Below are positions 36,194 through 50,000 of a DNA stretch of 64,000 nt, piece after piece; within the stretch, counting starts at the first letter, position 1; each line of letters starts with the position of its first letter. Origin of the DNA: Bimastos eiseni (taxonomy: Eukaryota > Annelida > Clitellata > Crassiclitellata > Lumbricidae); the NCBI GenBank assembly GCA_959347315.1, contig OY365809.1, forward strand, positions 39,831,438 through 39,895,437, read 5' to 3'. Both the position numbers and the translations under genes were made by a program. Under the pieces are notes generated by a model. That model searched no databases. It was not told the DNA's origin and saw only the letters and a program-made list of their open reading frames with translations.

Positions 36194-39100
36194 GATGTAT
36201 GTATATGTATATGTATATATATATGTATATATATATGTATATATATATGTATATGTATATATATGTATATATATGTATATATATGTATATATATGTATAT
36301 ATATATGTATATATATATGTATATATATATGTATATGTATATATATATGTATATGTATATGTATATATATATGTATATATATGTATATATATGTATATAT
36401 ATATATGTATGTATGCATGTACGTGTGCACGCTTAGAGTTTATGTGTGTGTACGCTGGTACGTATGTGCGTAGGACTACCTATAGCGCCTTCGGGAGGTT
36501 CCTAAAAAACGCTATATCAACGACCATATAAATATAATATTATATATATATATGACTGTATTCATGTATGTATGTATGATGTATGTACATACATATGCAC
36601 TCTAGGGTTATGGTTATTGGCTATATTTATTTATAATTTGTGTCTATATGAAGAGACCCCAAACGATCGCCTTGTACGTAACTCATAAAAATCACATGAT
36701 TGAGAAGCTCTCGCTTCCCTCCCTACACCCCACCCCATACAAATCGACCGTTGACAGAAGTACGCAGAAAGATACTATATATTCTTGGAAGATGTTGTGT
36801 TTGTCGTAACAAAAACGAACCAACCAGCTGGGCTTAATCGATCGACATCCTCGTCCATTCTTAGCCATCGTCTGCTCTCGTAGCGTCTTCTCTTTCAGCG
36901 GCTGCCAGTCGAGACTCAAGATGACGTCTATGACTATGCCTTGTATCAACTACGACGTCTATTTAATTAGCCAGAAGTATAGTCGGGATTTGGTACCATC
37001 CTTATCAACGTTAACAGCTGATAAAGATGGCGTGTAGACCAATAAATGCTACGAATTGTAAATACTGCCTTTGAAGAAGGTTTCCGGATCCAAGCACCGA
37101 GATTTTCCTAAACCAATGGTACATGCAGATCAGATAATGCCAAATATCCGTATCCACACCAATCACCAATTCAAACCTAGAGCACACAACTATGCCCTCC
37201 TACGGTCCCACCCAAAGACGACTCTCAATTCATCCCCATTAGATCATTATACAAAAACATTTACTAATTTTTTATTAATTCTAGCTACTATTATTTTTCA
37301 ATGTTACTCATGCGAGCAATTCTGCGTTATAGTCACATGGTGTTATTTCTAAATAGACGAATCATCATCATATTGAAACAGGGTGGAAGAGGAGCGGGTT
37401 GGACGTGGTAGTTGGATAGAGATCATCAGTAAAATGACTGAATCGTCTGATATGGCACACAATTATGAAATAACTACAATTTGAAACTTATGAAACACAA
37501 AGAAACACGTGGAACATCTTAAGAAGTGGTTTATTTAGAAGTCGAAGCGAGATCTCTCCTCCTCGTGGAAAGCTTAATGGCGCTACATCAGTTCCATGTC
37601 GACTCCGTGCCTAGCTCCTTCCTTCTCATCTAGTCTTCTATCCACCTCCTTCTTATCCCTCGGCTCACTCCAAGACACCAATAAAAAAACAGGGCTTACG
37701 GGAGTTTAAGCCACTCCAGGGGCCCTCCTGCCTTCTAGGAGCTTACGGGATTTTACACCACTCCAGAGGCTCAGCAGGTGAAGAGGAAATCTACTGGTAA
37801 CAAACATACAAAAACGAACGAGCAAGCCCCATGAGTTATGGTTTTTAGGCCATCGACCCACGGGGGGGGGGGCGCTTATTTACAAACAACTACTAACAAA
37901 CAAACACAACGACACAGAGCTACAGTTCAACCTAACTTGCAACCCAATCCATCCCATCTCCCCTCAAGCAGAAACTCTCCTCCCAAAGATCAACCCACAG
38001 GCACCAGACACCTATGGAAACAGAGTAAACAAAGAAGTTTAGACAGACAAATAGTATCACGACATGAAAGAATCAAATAAAACTTTCACTTCTATGGCAG
38101 GCCCTGTTGGTCAGTAGTATCAGAAGGTTTTATGCTTAATTAGGGCAGCGATCGCTGCGCTCATATGCCTGTGGAAACATGCCAGTGTCGGGCATTGTAT
38201 CTTATCGTGACCAGGACGGTCTTCAGCTTTAAATACGTGTGCTGTTGTTTATTGCTTCATTCAGGAAAGGCTCTCTTAGTGAACACAGATTTATAGATGA
38301 GTCAGATATGGGTGTAGTTTTGCATCCAGCGCCTTTGTGAGGTGGTTGACCGAAAAACCGCTATATTAGGTCTCATGCGTGTCACAACACAACAGCGTTA
38401 ACTGTGTCGTGCTGATTGCTCAAGGAAGGAAGCCTCTCGCTTTATTGATTGACTGACTGACTGACTGACTGACTGACTGACTGACTGACTGACTGACTGA
38501 CTGACTGACTGACTGACTGACTGACTGACTGACTGACTGACTGATTGACTGACTGACTGACTGATTGACTGACTGACTGACTGACTGACTGACTGACTGA
38601 CTGACTGACTGACTGACTGACTGACTGACTGACTGACTGACTGACTGACTGACTGACTGACTGACTGACTGACTGACTGACTGACTGACTGACTGACTGA
38701 CTGACTGACTGACTGACTGACTGACTGACTGACTGACTGACTGACTGACCGATGGATTAATAATATTGAAATTATTTTCACAGATTTGAGTACATTGCGA
38801 TCAATTTACTAATTGCAGTCTATGATTTTTACCTTCTATGACACCAGCGTCTATTGTACTAAGCATCGACCGATAGCGGACGAGCGCAAACCCGGAATCA
38901 GGATATAAAGTTACGAAGACTACAGGCCTAGATGTTACCCACTGACAAACATTCATCACGTGAATCTTACCATTGTGTCTTCAATGATCGCTGTAGTAGT
39001 TGGCAACGATTCATTATCTCTTTAATGATCGTTGTAGTAGTTGGCAACGACTAATTGTCTCTTTAATTACCGCTGCAGTAGTTGGCAACGATTCATTGTC

Positions 39101-41061
39101 TCTTTGCTGTTGAAGCTAATGCTGTTGCTGGCGTTGGTGAAATTGCTGTACCTGCTGGTGCTACTGCGTGTAGCCTATCAATTCCTATTCCATATTTAAG
39201 AACGAATACAATGCAAACCAATTTAGACAGCGTAAGAACTGAATTCGTCGAAAATAGACTTTTCAAAACCATTCTATCATGAACAAACATAAACGCTGCC
39301 TACTACAACATCAACCATTAAAGCGACAATGAGTAGCTGCCAACCACTACAACAATCATTAAAAAGACAATGAATCGTTGCCAACTACTACATCATCATC
39401 AAAGAGACATTTGGTTTTATAAGTCAAGAAGTCTGACTGGCGTGTTAGAATAGGTTGATCACATTTATTGGGCTGTCCAGTTGACAGCTCTCTGGTTTCG
39501 ATAGATCGTAGTCCTATGTAATCGACCGAATCGCTGGATATTCTCGTTCCTGTTGATGGTGTCGTCACTGTCTTGGTATTGATTTCCACTTGTGACACTG
39601 GTCCCTCCAGGCAAACCGCTTCAGTTTCTGCTTCCTCGTTGACTCCAGCTTCAAAGGGCGTTCGTCTATCAGATCAGACGTTGCGGAAAAAATGAAAATA
39701 AGAAACGTCTAAAACTGTATAAACCACGGAACTATGAAGCTACATTATTACTTGACTTATAAAACCAAATAATGAACAACTGAAAAACGGTAAAGTCACT
39801 AAACTCGTCGAAATATGCGTAGAAACTCTCAATAACTGTTGGCCGACTCCGCTAAGAAATGCACTCAAATGAAGTAGCTAAATTACCATAGCAATATAAT
39901 ATTACGTCATAAACGTTATAAGGGTTTGTCGATGACGTGAGCAATGTTATATATCTTGAGGAATTTTAAATTAATTTTCATATTCGCTGTAATTAACTCG
40001 ATTTGTGAATTTATATACCGCCTTTCCAGAGACCTTCCCAGATCAAATGTGTTTCTAGCCTAGCAAGAAGCTAAAAGAGGTGTGATTTGTGGAACTGATA
40101 ATAAATGCAGGCGAGTTTAACATCCTAATATAATTATTTGCATGCCGGTGGTGATCACGACAATGACTCAGATAGAAGAAAGAGGCCCTATTGTCCACGA
40201 AATTTTCCAGAGACTTGGCCTTGGCTATTATGTTGAGAACAAGATTGGTGGTAATAGACCTAACTTTAAATTAGCCGTAGCAGTGGCCCATTAGCCTAAT
40301 AGTATTGACATCATTGATGATGATGATGATGATGATGATGATAAGAAGAATAATAATGTTATTATTATTATTACTTTTATTATTACTTTTATTATTATTA
40401 TTATTATTACTTTTATTATTACTTTTATTATTATTATTATTATTACTTCTATTATTACTTTTATTATTATTATTATTACTTTTATTATTACTTTTATTAT
40501 TATTATTATTATTACTTTTATTATTACTTTTATTATTATTATTATTATTACTTCTATTATTACTTTTATTATTATTATTATTACTTTTATTATTACTTTT
40601 ATTATTATTATTATTATTATTACTTTTATTATTACTTTTATTATTATTATTATTATTACTTCTATTATTACTTTTATTATTATTATTATTACTTTTATTA
40701 TTACTTTTATTATTATTATTATTATTATTACTTTTATTATTACTTTTATTATTATTATTATTATTATTACTTTTATTATTACTTTTATTATTATTATTAT
40801 TATTACTTCTATTATTACTTTTATTATTATTATTATTACTTTTATTATTACTTTTATTATTATTATTATTATTACTTTTATTATTACTTTTATTATTATT
40901 ATTATTATTACTTCTATTATTACTTTTATTATTATTATTATTACTTTTATTATTACTTTTATTATTATTATTATTATTACTTTTATTATTACTTTTATTA
41001 TTATTATTATTATTACTTCTATTATTACTTTTATTATTATTATTATTACTTTTATTATTAC

Positions 41062-41095
<34 letters not shown>

Positions 41096-44000
41096 GTTGT
41101 TGTTATTTATGGTTGTAGTAGTACTAGTGATATTTTTATTATTGGTCTTCATCGGTTTGTTTGGCCACATATCTGCCTTCATACGGTATAAACGCTACGC
41201 TGTCTCCTGTGTTCCAGCACTTCCAGTTAAATATTCTCTGTCTCTGTCTCTCTCTCTCTTCAACTGATCTTCCCATCAATTGCGTGCACATTGTATTACG
41301 AGAGGGCGCTAAGTGAAGCACAAATTATCTAGACTATATCTGCCTTGCCTTGGGAGCCGGCCTCCGTCCAGTTGGTTAAATTAACGCCAGTTCCTTTTAA
41401 TGATGCTTTAAAGACAACTATGCAACACATGGAAGCAAATGAACTGATTATAACTGATTATACTAGACAATTGATGGCAGCAAATATTAGTAAAGAACCG
41501 CCATTGTCTGTTTCTGTGCAATGGTTCATTAGCAACACTCGTGACTGTGTTTAGCTGGCGTTTTAAGAAATTGACAAAAACGGCTGCTGAATATACTTCC
41601 TCAAAATGCAATTGTGTTTTATCGACAATGGCCACTTAGTCCTCGCTGAGGACTGTATCCGCTTACATAGGCAGTGACGTAGGTCGTGTACAATGTCCTC
41701 GAGAAAGCCAGCGATTCACGTCGAATCATCTTCCGGTGAATGATAGTTAGGCAGAGTACTAGGACTTCTAGTTACTCTTGTCTATCGAATTTCGGACTGG
41801 CTTCCTACAACTCCAACGGATTGTGATTTTGATCACGATTAGAACAAAGTGACCATCGATCGCATACTTAGCTCATTTATGACGATGACACGTCAACACT
41901 CATTATGTTATAATAATATACATATGGAATAAGTCAGACCAAACTGACAATATGGCGTTAGATATATATCTACGACTTACTTAGTATTATTATTATTTAT
42001 CATCATTTCTATTTTATTCGCTTAATTATTATGCTATTGTGGTGGTAGTAGTAGCGGAAGTAGTAGCAGTAGTAGAGGAAGTATTAGTGAAAGTGGAAGT
42101 AGCGGTCGTAGCAGAGGCGTCAATCCCCTCTGAGTGATGGAGGCAAACCCCCGTTCTCCAGTGTTAGGAAGGCAAGATATCTCCCCACACTAAAAATTAT
42201 CCCCCCTCCTACCTGAAATTGGAGGTTGCCTCCGGACCCCCTATGTGGACGCCTCTGGTCGTAGTAGCAGCGCATGTAGCAGTATTTAGGATAATAGTAG
42301 GTCTAATCTCTAAATGGGTGTCCTCTATCTCAAACCTGCCATAACAGAATTTATTATTCTTGTCCCCCACGCGAGATCAGCTGGAGAAAGTCCCAAGAAT
42401 TCCATGACACATCTCCATACCCACCTACCCACCGACTCATCATCTCCCTCTTTCACTTTCATTATCCCTGTGCCAGGTCGTGTTACTACCACTACCTCGA
42501 CCACACCATTCATTCATTCATTCACTCTAGACATATTTATATAGCACCCCTTCAAGAACCTACTCAGAGGCAAATAACAAGTATACTAGGTGGCCACCTA
42601 CCTATATATAGGTAGGTGGCTGTAGAGACAGTATCAGTAGTAGGCCCAGGCCTAGTCATACTTGTATACTTGTATACATGCACGTGTAAGTAGTCGATTA
42701 ATCATCGTCGTCGGATAATTAATCACTTTTTTGACGCACTGTGTAATTAAGTGAATCGAGCGATCGATGGTTTCTCCGTCTGTCGTTACCTGTCTTACCA
42801 TCACCAGAGAAGATGTTCTATCTTCTCTTCTCCAGTCCATCGATGAAATCTCCGAATGTCATTCATTCTGACAACAGCGTGATGAATCGCCAGTCGATGA
42901 CCTACCCCCATGGTGAACTTTGACCCGATACAGAAATGACGCAACCTTCTCTGCCTTGACTACATACTTTGTAGATTGAAGCACGATGCTAACGAGATGA
43001 ACTTTTACTCCTGGAGCACCACGATAAAATTAAGCTCGCTCCATGGCAGCCTTAAGAGCAGTAGTTTTAGTTTTAGATAGGAGTGTTGCTTGGTGTTAGA
43101 AATCCTGCGATGATACTTGAGCTGCAAAATATTAAAGGGCATACGAAGGTTCCAAAATGGTGGGCCACAACAGAAAGATGCCTGTTCGCCTAAATCTTTT
43201 TATTAGGTCTAAATGTTTGATTTTGCTGATCTTAATTAAACTATTATTATTTGTACGCTACAAGCAATCAGTCACACACCTAGGCACAAGCAATTTATAT
43301 TGACATTGGAAATTCATGTCTGCTTTATTTTACATGTAGATGAGTTAATTGAAATGTAACCTGTTTCTGTAACACTGACATCCAGCGTATATATATAATA
43401 TATATGTAGTATATATATATATAATATATATGTATTATATATATATATATAATATATATGTATGATATATATATATATATAATATATATGTATTATATAT
43501 ATATAATATATATGTATTATATATATATGACGACAGCCTGGGTGCACATGCACTGCTAGTAGCCATGCCTGCCTCTTTTGCCTCTGCTCCAGCCTCTGTC
43601 TCTGGCTGTCTCGTTTCTGTCAGTCTGTATGCCCTTTTGTCAGTCTCTTTCTCTTCGTCTTTTTCCTTTCGGTCTCTGTCTCCCTCCCTCTCTTTCTCCC
43701 TCCCTTTCTTTCTCTATCACTGCCAGTCACTCCGATGGAATGCGCCCGTGAATCCTAAGCTGGTGTTTTGCGCATAATATTATCGCCTTAGAGTACGTTA
43801 CCACTTAAGAAATGTAAAGTTTACTATTACGATTATTTCTGCCGTTAAATCTGTCTGCTCAATTTCTGTCCTCTTTCCTATTTTAAAATCAGCTCCACAT
43901 ATAAAGCTCACACTGTCCCTGTCTTTCTCTCTGTCTCTCTTTCTTCATCCGTCTGCCCATCTTTCTGGTTCTAATGTCACCTCTAACCGTCTCTGTTCTT

Positions 44001-47000
44001 TAACTGAAAGGGTTCGTAACAATCTGCCATAATCGGGCTGATATCTTGACAGGAATCGATCGTCCAATTATTTCATCGGTCGGTTCGAGGTCTCGAGCGA
44101 GGCCACTCCTACTCTGGCTGATTTAATTAAAACGTGATTTATTTGCAATCCAACATTACACAGGCAAAAACACAAAAGCATACACACGGTCACAATCATG
44201 CCGACGAAGCATACGCACTTGCACAAGCACACGCATCCACACGAACATAAAACAAATCCAAACAACACGCGCCAAGTGTTTTCTACGCCATGTATTCAGG
44301 AAACTATAGGTTCGTCTCACTATTGACAATACGATATATGTAATCCCCAAATTCCATTCCTGTGATAGGCAACCAGGAACTACCAGAGGGGGGCCAGACG
44401 GGCCACTTGGCCCGGGCGCCCCTGCTTCAAAAGGTCTGTAACACTATTGCTTAATACTAATTTTTTACTTCTAGTTTAAGGAACAATAATAAAAAATTTT
44501 TTAAATGCCTGCATTATCAGATTCATCACAACAATTTGCAAATCAACAGCAGCATTGTATTAACGAACAATTGTTGACTCTGGCGCTCTATAAATAGCGT
44601 TTTCTAGTGACAAATAATTTAGGTAAATCGACAAGGAGGATCTCTACAATAACCAAAATAAATTCAGCTCAATTGAGCTTAATAACAGCATCTTTGAATA
44701 ATATAAAAAATTAAATGTGCTAATAACTTTTTGCTTACCATATTAGTCTCGCCGCCTTGATAATTTTAAACAATTCAAGGATTATTTTTAATTAAGAGAA
44801 ACAAGTAGATTCTGTGATCATTTAGTTTTCAAACAAAATGGACGCAATGTCGATTGTTGAGAGCAATCGCGGTCATAAGACATGATTGTGACATGTTGCC
44901 CAGGCCATCCGTACAGTAACTGATATTGAGATTGTTTTTTAAGGTAGAATTGAATAGAAATCTCAGAAAGTAACCCATTCTGCTATAGATTATAATTTAA
45001 AATAATAACTTAAGTTGCAAATTTGTAATTTGTTTGCATTTCTTTGGGAGTTTAAAATAAAAAATTTTACTGACGAAGATTTATTGTCAGCTGCTAAGAT
45101 ATGTCAACAGCATTATGATAAAAAAATTTCTCACAAGATCTTGAGACGAGATGTTAGAAGAGTTCATGGCACTAATTTCAGAGAAGAATGCAAACCGACA
45201 GACCGACTGAAAGACAATAACACTTGCACTTGGTCTATCTGCAGTGTTTCCTAATATCACTGTCGCATTATACGTGTTTTCATCAGTTTTCCAGCATCAG
45301 TGGCTACTCAATCAATCTATTGCAATAAATACAAAATTACCATCGTTCAACAATTGCACAAGAATTAGTTGATGCAATTCATTTATTCATTCATTGTGGA
45401 GATTTGTATAGCTCCCCTTAAATGCTACTACACAGGAACGCTCCCGACTCCTTCACGGCTACAAAGAACAGTTTGCTTAATATAAACTGCATTATTGCAC
45501 GAAAACTAGATTTCTAGAATTATTGTTGAATCGTTTGTGGAACAAAAAGCACGAAAAGCATTTATTATATTAGAGTGATTAAATTAAATTGTACCTTAGA
45601 ATTTTACCGTTTTCATCTATACATTGATAATATTATAGGCCTTAACATTTGTTATTTTAATAAGCTACAGCTCTTGATCATGTGTCTTGTATCGTCAATA
45701 TAGATCACGCTAATCTCCTATTACAGAGCCTGATGCTTTCCTCAATCTTCCCTTATACCTCCTCAATCCTCCCTAATACCTCCCTTATACTTCCCTCAAT
45801 CCACCGTGATACCTCCCTCAATCCTCCCTTATACCTCCTCAATCCTCTCTTACACCTCCTCAATCCTCCCTTATGCCTTCCTCAATCCTCCCTTATGCCT
45901 CCTCAATCCTCCCTTATACCTCCTCAATCCTCTCTTATACCTCCTCAATCCTCCCTTATACCTCCCTCAATCCTCCCTTATACCTCCTCAATCCTCCCTT
46001 ATACCTCCCTCAATCCACCGTGATACATCCCTCAATCCTCTCTTATACCTCCTCAATCCTCCCTTATACCTCCCTCAATCCTCTCTTATACCTCCTCAAT
46101 CCTCCCTTATACCTCCCTCAATCCTCCCTGACTCCTCCTTGAGCCTTTCGTCAGTCCGCGTTCTCTAGACCGGAGACGTATGCTGGACATCCATCAAGTT
46201 AGTCTCACCTTATTCTCTCGTCCACAGTTACGGTCGCCTTCGCCTCGGGCTAAGCATAGGGCGTCGTCGCCTACCGTGATCTCTACGATGCTCGACAGGA
46301 GATTAGACGGACGTTTCAAGGTTCCGTCCGTCCCGGTATTAACAACGTCTATCGTTGTTGGCCCATTTGATACAATTCGGTCGGTTCAAGGCCATCAAGG
46401 GCAATGCGTGAGAGCATTGAGCACGCGGTTGAGGTCCCGTCAGTGGAGACAGTGGCCTCGATCTGTCTTTGGTGTAGTGAACTATGAACTACATATAATT
46501 TAAATTAAATCGCATTTCATAATTAAACGTTTTGCAACGAGAAACTCAAACAGCCAAAGCGGTTTCTCCAAGAAACAAGAAACGTCTGCGAAAAATCAGA
46601 AGAACTTACGGCTTACGGGTTGCATGATAAGCCAACATAAAAATTAGCTGAATAGTCTCTGATGACTCGGTTCAAATATGTTTTTAAGGATTGGCAAGTT
46701 TACTGATTGGGACATGCTACCAAGAAATTCTGAATTCAATAAATGACGCCAAATGCGAAGAATAATCTAAACAACGTCTGGCAAACTATTAATGCAATCA
46801 CTAGTAAAAGGGTACTTAGGCCTACTTGTCAGATAGGCCTTAGGTCTACCTGAAGTCGTCCATGTTGGATGTAGATAGCCGACACTAAACGTATAGCTGG
46901 GAACTAAATTTTTTAGTAACATTGGTCCTAAATATTTAGCTCATTCCATTGCCGCAGTTAATGGAAAAATTAAATGATTACCTTTAGACTATTTTCCCAG

Positions 47001-50000
47001 AAAGCAGACTTCGAATCTGGCCTCGCTAGTTTCGATAGTATTGCTTAACAACGCTCTGTCATTACAAATATGATCAATGTCGCCCTCCTTCTTTATACAG
47101 TCCTTGGACTAGTGCTATGAGAGTTCGGGCAGCAGCGTATATAGTTCAGTGCTATATAGATCTATTTCCTTTATAGACCGACGCTGTTGTTAATGATAAT
47201 GATCATGACAAAGGAGAATGACGATAACGATGGAGACGATATTGAGATACGTGTATGATTACGACGATGTAATTGATGACAAAGATAATGACGATGAATA
47301 ATTCTTCTTTCAGGACGAAAAGAATCAGATTATGAAGTCGAATGTCTGGCTGAGAATGGTAAGTCAAGCTTACTGTGCCACACTCCACCTTCTTTCCCTT
47401 CCTCTGCCTCCACCTGCTCCTTGTTCTACCTGCATCTGTTCATTTTTGCTCCTCTTTCTTTCTCTGTCTTTGTCTTCTCTTATTTGCCTTTCTCCTCCTT
47501 TATCTGATCCTTGCTTGACCTTTCTAAAATTCTAACCCTTTCTCTGCCTTTATCGGTTTGTTCATTTCTACCTCTCTATTTCCTTCCCTTCTCTACTCTT
47601 CTCTTCTCTTCTTTCGCCTTCCTCTTTCTTTCTTTCTCTGCCTTTATCTACTTATGTCTGCCTTCCTCCCTTAATTAGCTGCTCCTTTGTTTCTAAACTC
47701 CTCTCAAACGTTCTCTTCCTTTCACTGTCTCTATCTTCTATTTATCCTCTGTTTGCGTTTCTTTAAGTGCCTCTGTCTTCTTCTTTCTGCCTGTCTCTAT
47801 ATTACCCTGCCCCTCTCTAGCTACCTCTGTCTTCATGTCAACGATCTCAATCTGCCTCTTCGATTTGACTCTCTGCAGTATGTTATAATTATTAATCACA
47901 TTCAACTTCAACACTTGCGTTACACTACTTATAATGCCATCCATATTTTAAATCGTTATCTCCAAACTCCTAAAGCGCCACTAATAACCAAACGAACGAT
48001 ACCAGCTTATCCACGCGGGCTGCGTCAAATCAGATGGGCTGTCCAAGGGGCAGTCCAGGCGAGATACAGGTCAGAGGACTCTGAGAGGAGGTAGAGTAGC
48101 TGTTAAGGCGGTGTCTTGTAAGTCGAGAATTGGAAGGTGAAAGATCGGAGGTCGAGTTCAATCTGAAAGAATGAGTGAACGAATGAATGAAGGATGGAGT
48201 GAAGGAATGAATTAAATGGATGAATCTTCCTTCGTACATTGATGTTGGCGCCTATTGTTGATGGCATAAATTAATGTCACCCTGCGTTCCATCGTTTAAC
48301 GTATTTCTCGGTCGGTCTCGGATTGCGCCCGATAAAATGGTCTCAGGCGAACGAGCGCACAAGCGATAGCTTTAGCAGTCAGTTACGCGTGTCGTACGTG
48401 TTGGTTACAGCTGTGGCATGACTTCCAGCTGCAGTGGGATCCAGCGGACTTCGGCGGAATCACGGTCATCCGGGTCATTCCGAGACGCGTTTGGAAACCA
48501 GACATCGTCCTATTCAACAAGTGTGTATATAGATAGAAGCGTTTGTCTCTAAGATCCTGCCTCGTTACAATCCGATTAATATTTACCCAGATACATCTAC
48601 TCATTTCAGTGATTCACATAGCGCCTCTTCGAGACTATAATACTCAGGAGTTCTCCCGATCCAACCCCGGATAAAGAGGTCTTGAGGTTAGAGTTGATGG
48701 GCTTCATGGACTTCATGGACTCTGGGTACTAGGCTTAGTGCCAAAATACGGAGCCATGCCAGATTGCAGGGCTGGTAACGGAGAAGGCCGGAGGATCTCG
48801 AACAGCGTATGAGGAGTTCAGCCTGTCCAGGAGAGCAGATCTATAGAATCCTGACGATATATAGACATAACATAGAGCCTATAGATCTGTTGATATCTTC
48901 CGTTGAGGCTTCAATGAATGTCCCAATGCGTATACCTATATAGGCCAATGAATAGGTAGTGCGAACAAAAGCGCTTTTACTCGTGACTTGTATTGTACTG
49001 CAATGCATTGCAAGGAAGTAGGCCTAAGTATATTATTTATCGTACCAACTGTATATCCGCACATTGTTGAACATATCAGTATATTTACATGAAGGTCTAT
49101 TTATTCGCATTACAGTATAATAGTATAGCACAGACATGCAGTAATATTGTAACTTAATAATACAATTGTTATACAAACAAACAAAACACATTCTAATACA
49201 GTATTATACTATATATACTAATATACTATAGCCCACATTATAATTGTGTTTAACTTCTGATATCCTAATCTCCAGAAAGTGGTATAATGGATAAGTCATC
49301 ATCGTCTCGACTGAGCCTTGGTCTTGGGCAATGGCGCAAAACCACTCTATAGATTTTACTTGATTTGCTTAATTAGCATTACCTGAACATCATTTATACG
49401 TAATTAGCATGAACTGGCTTAGATGTCATTAGGCATAGACGCCTTAATTTCGATTCGGTTGCATTTCCTATCGTTCTCTTGCATTCTCGTGACTTTGACT
49501 CAAGCGCCGATGGAAAGTACGAAGTGTCCTACAAGCCAAACGTCGTCCTCTACAACACAGGCGACATCCTTTGGATCCCACCAGCGATCTACAAGAGCTC
49601 CTGTACGATCGACGTCAAATACTTCCCCTTCGACGAACAGGAGTGCCAGATGAAGTTCGGCTCTTGGACGTTCAACGGGGACCAGGTGCTGCTCGACTGG
49701 TACGAGAACCAGGAGAAGGTAGACCTGAGCGACTACGTCAATAGCGGAACCTGGGACATCATCGGGTGCCCTGGGACCTACCACTACAGGTTCGACGACC
49801 ACGGAGGCCACCACAAGGCCTGGATCACCTTCACCCTGCGCATCCGCCGCAAGACGCTCTTCTACACCGTCAACCTCATCATCCCCTGTGTCCTCATCTC
49901 CTTCCTCAGCGTCTGCGCCTTCTACCTCCCGGCGGATGCGGGCGAGAAGATGACGATGTGCATCTCCATCTTGTTGGCACTGGTCGTCTTCCTTCTTCTC

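Noticed and set aside
36092..36531. Tyr/Ile-rich membrane-like frames
   Set aside because: Artefact of the TATATG microsatellite.
39359..39668. Roughly 95-codon minus-strand frame next to the fold-back-like element
   Set aside because: Its Thr/Ser-rich composition looks somewhat protein-like, but there is no domain, no ATG near the start and no convincing splice partner.
40271..41267. 303-codon Asn-rich and 320-codon Leu-rich proteins on opposite strands
   Set aside because: Both are translations of the TTA array and have no unique sequence with coding character.
45682..46168. IPPQSSL-repeat protein
   Set aside because: Translation of the 20-21 bp minisatellite; the unit length is not fixed to a frame.
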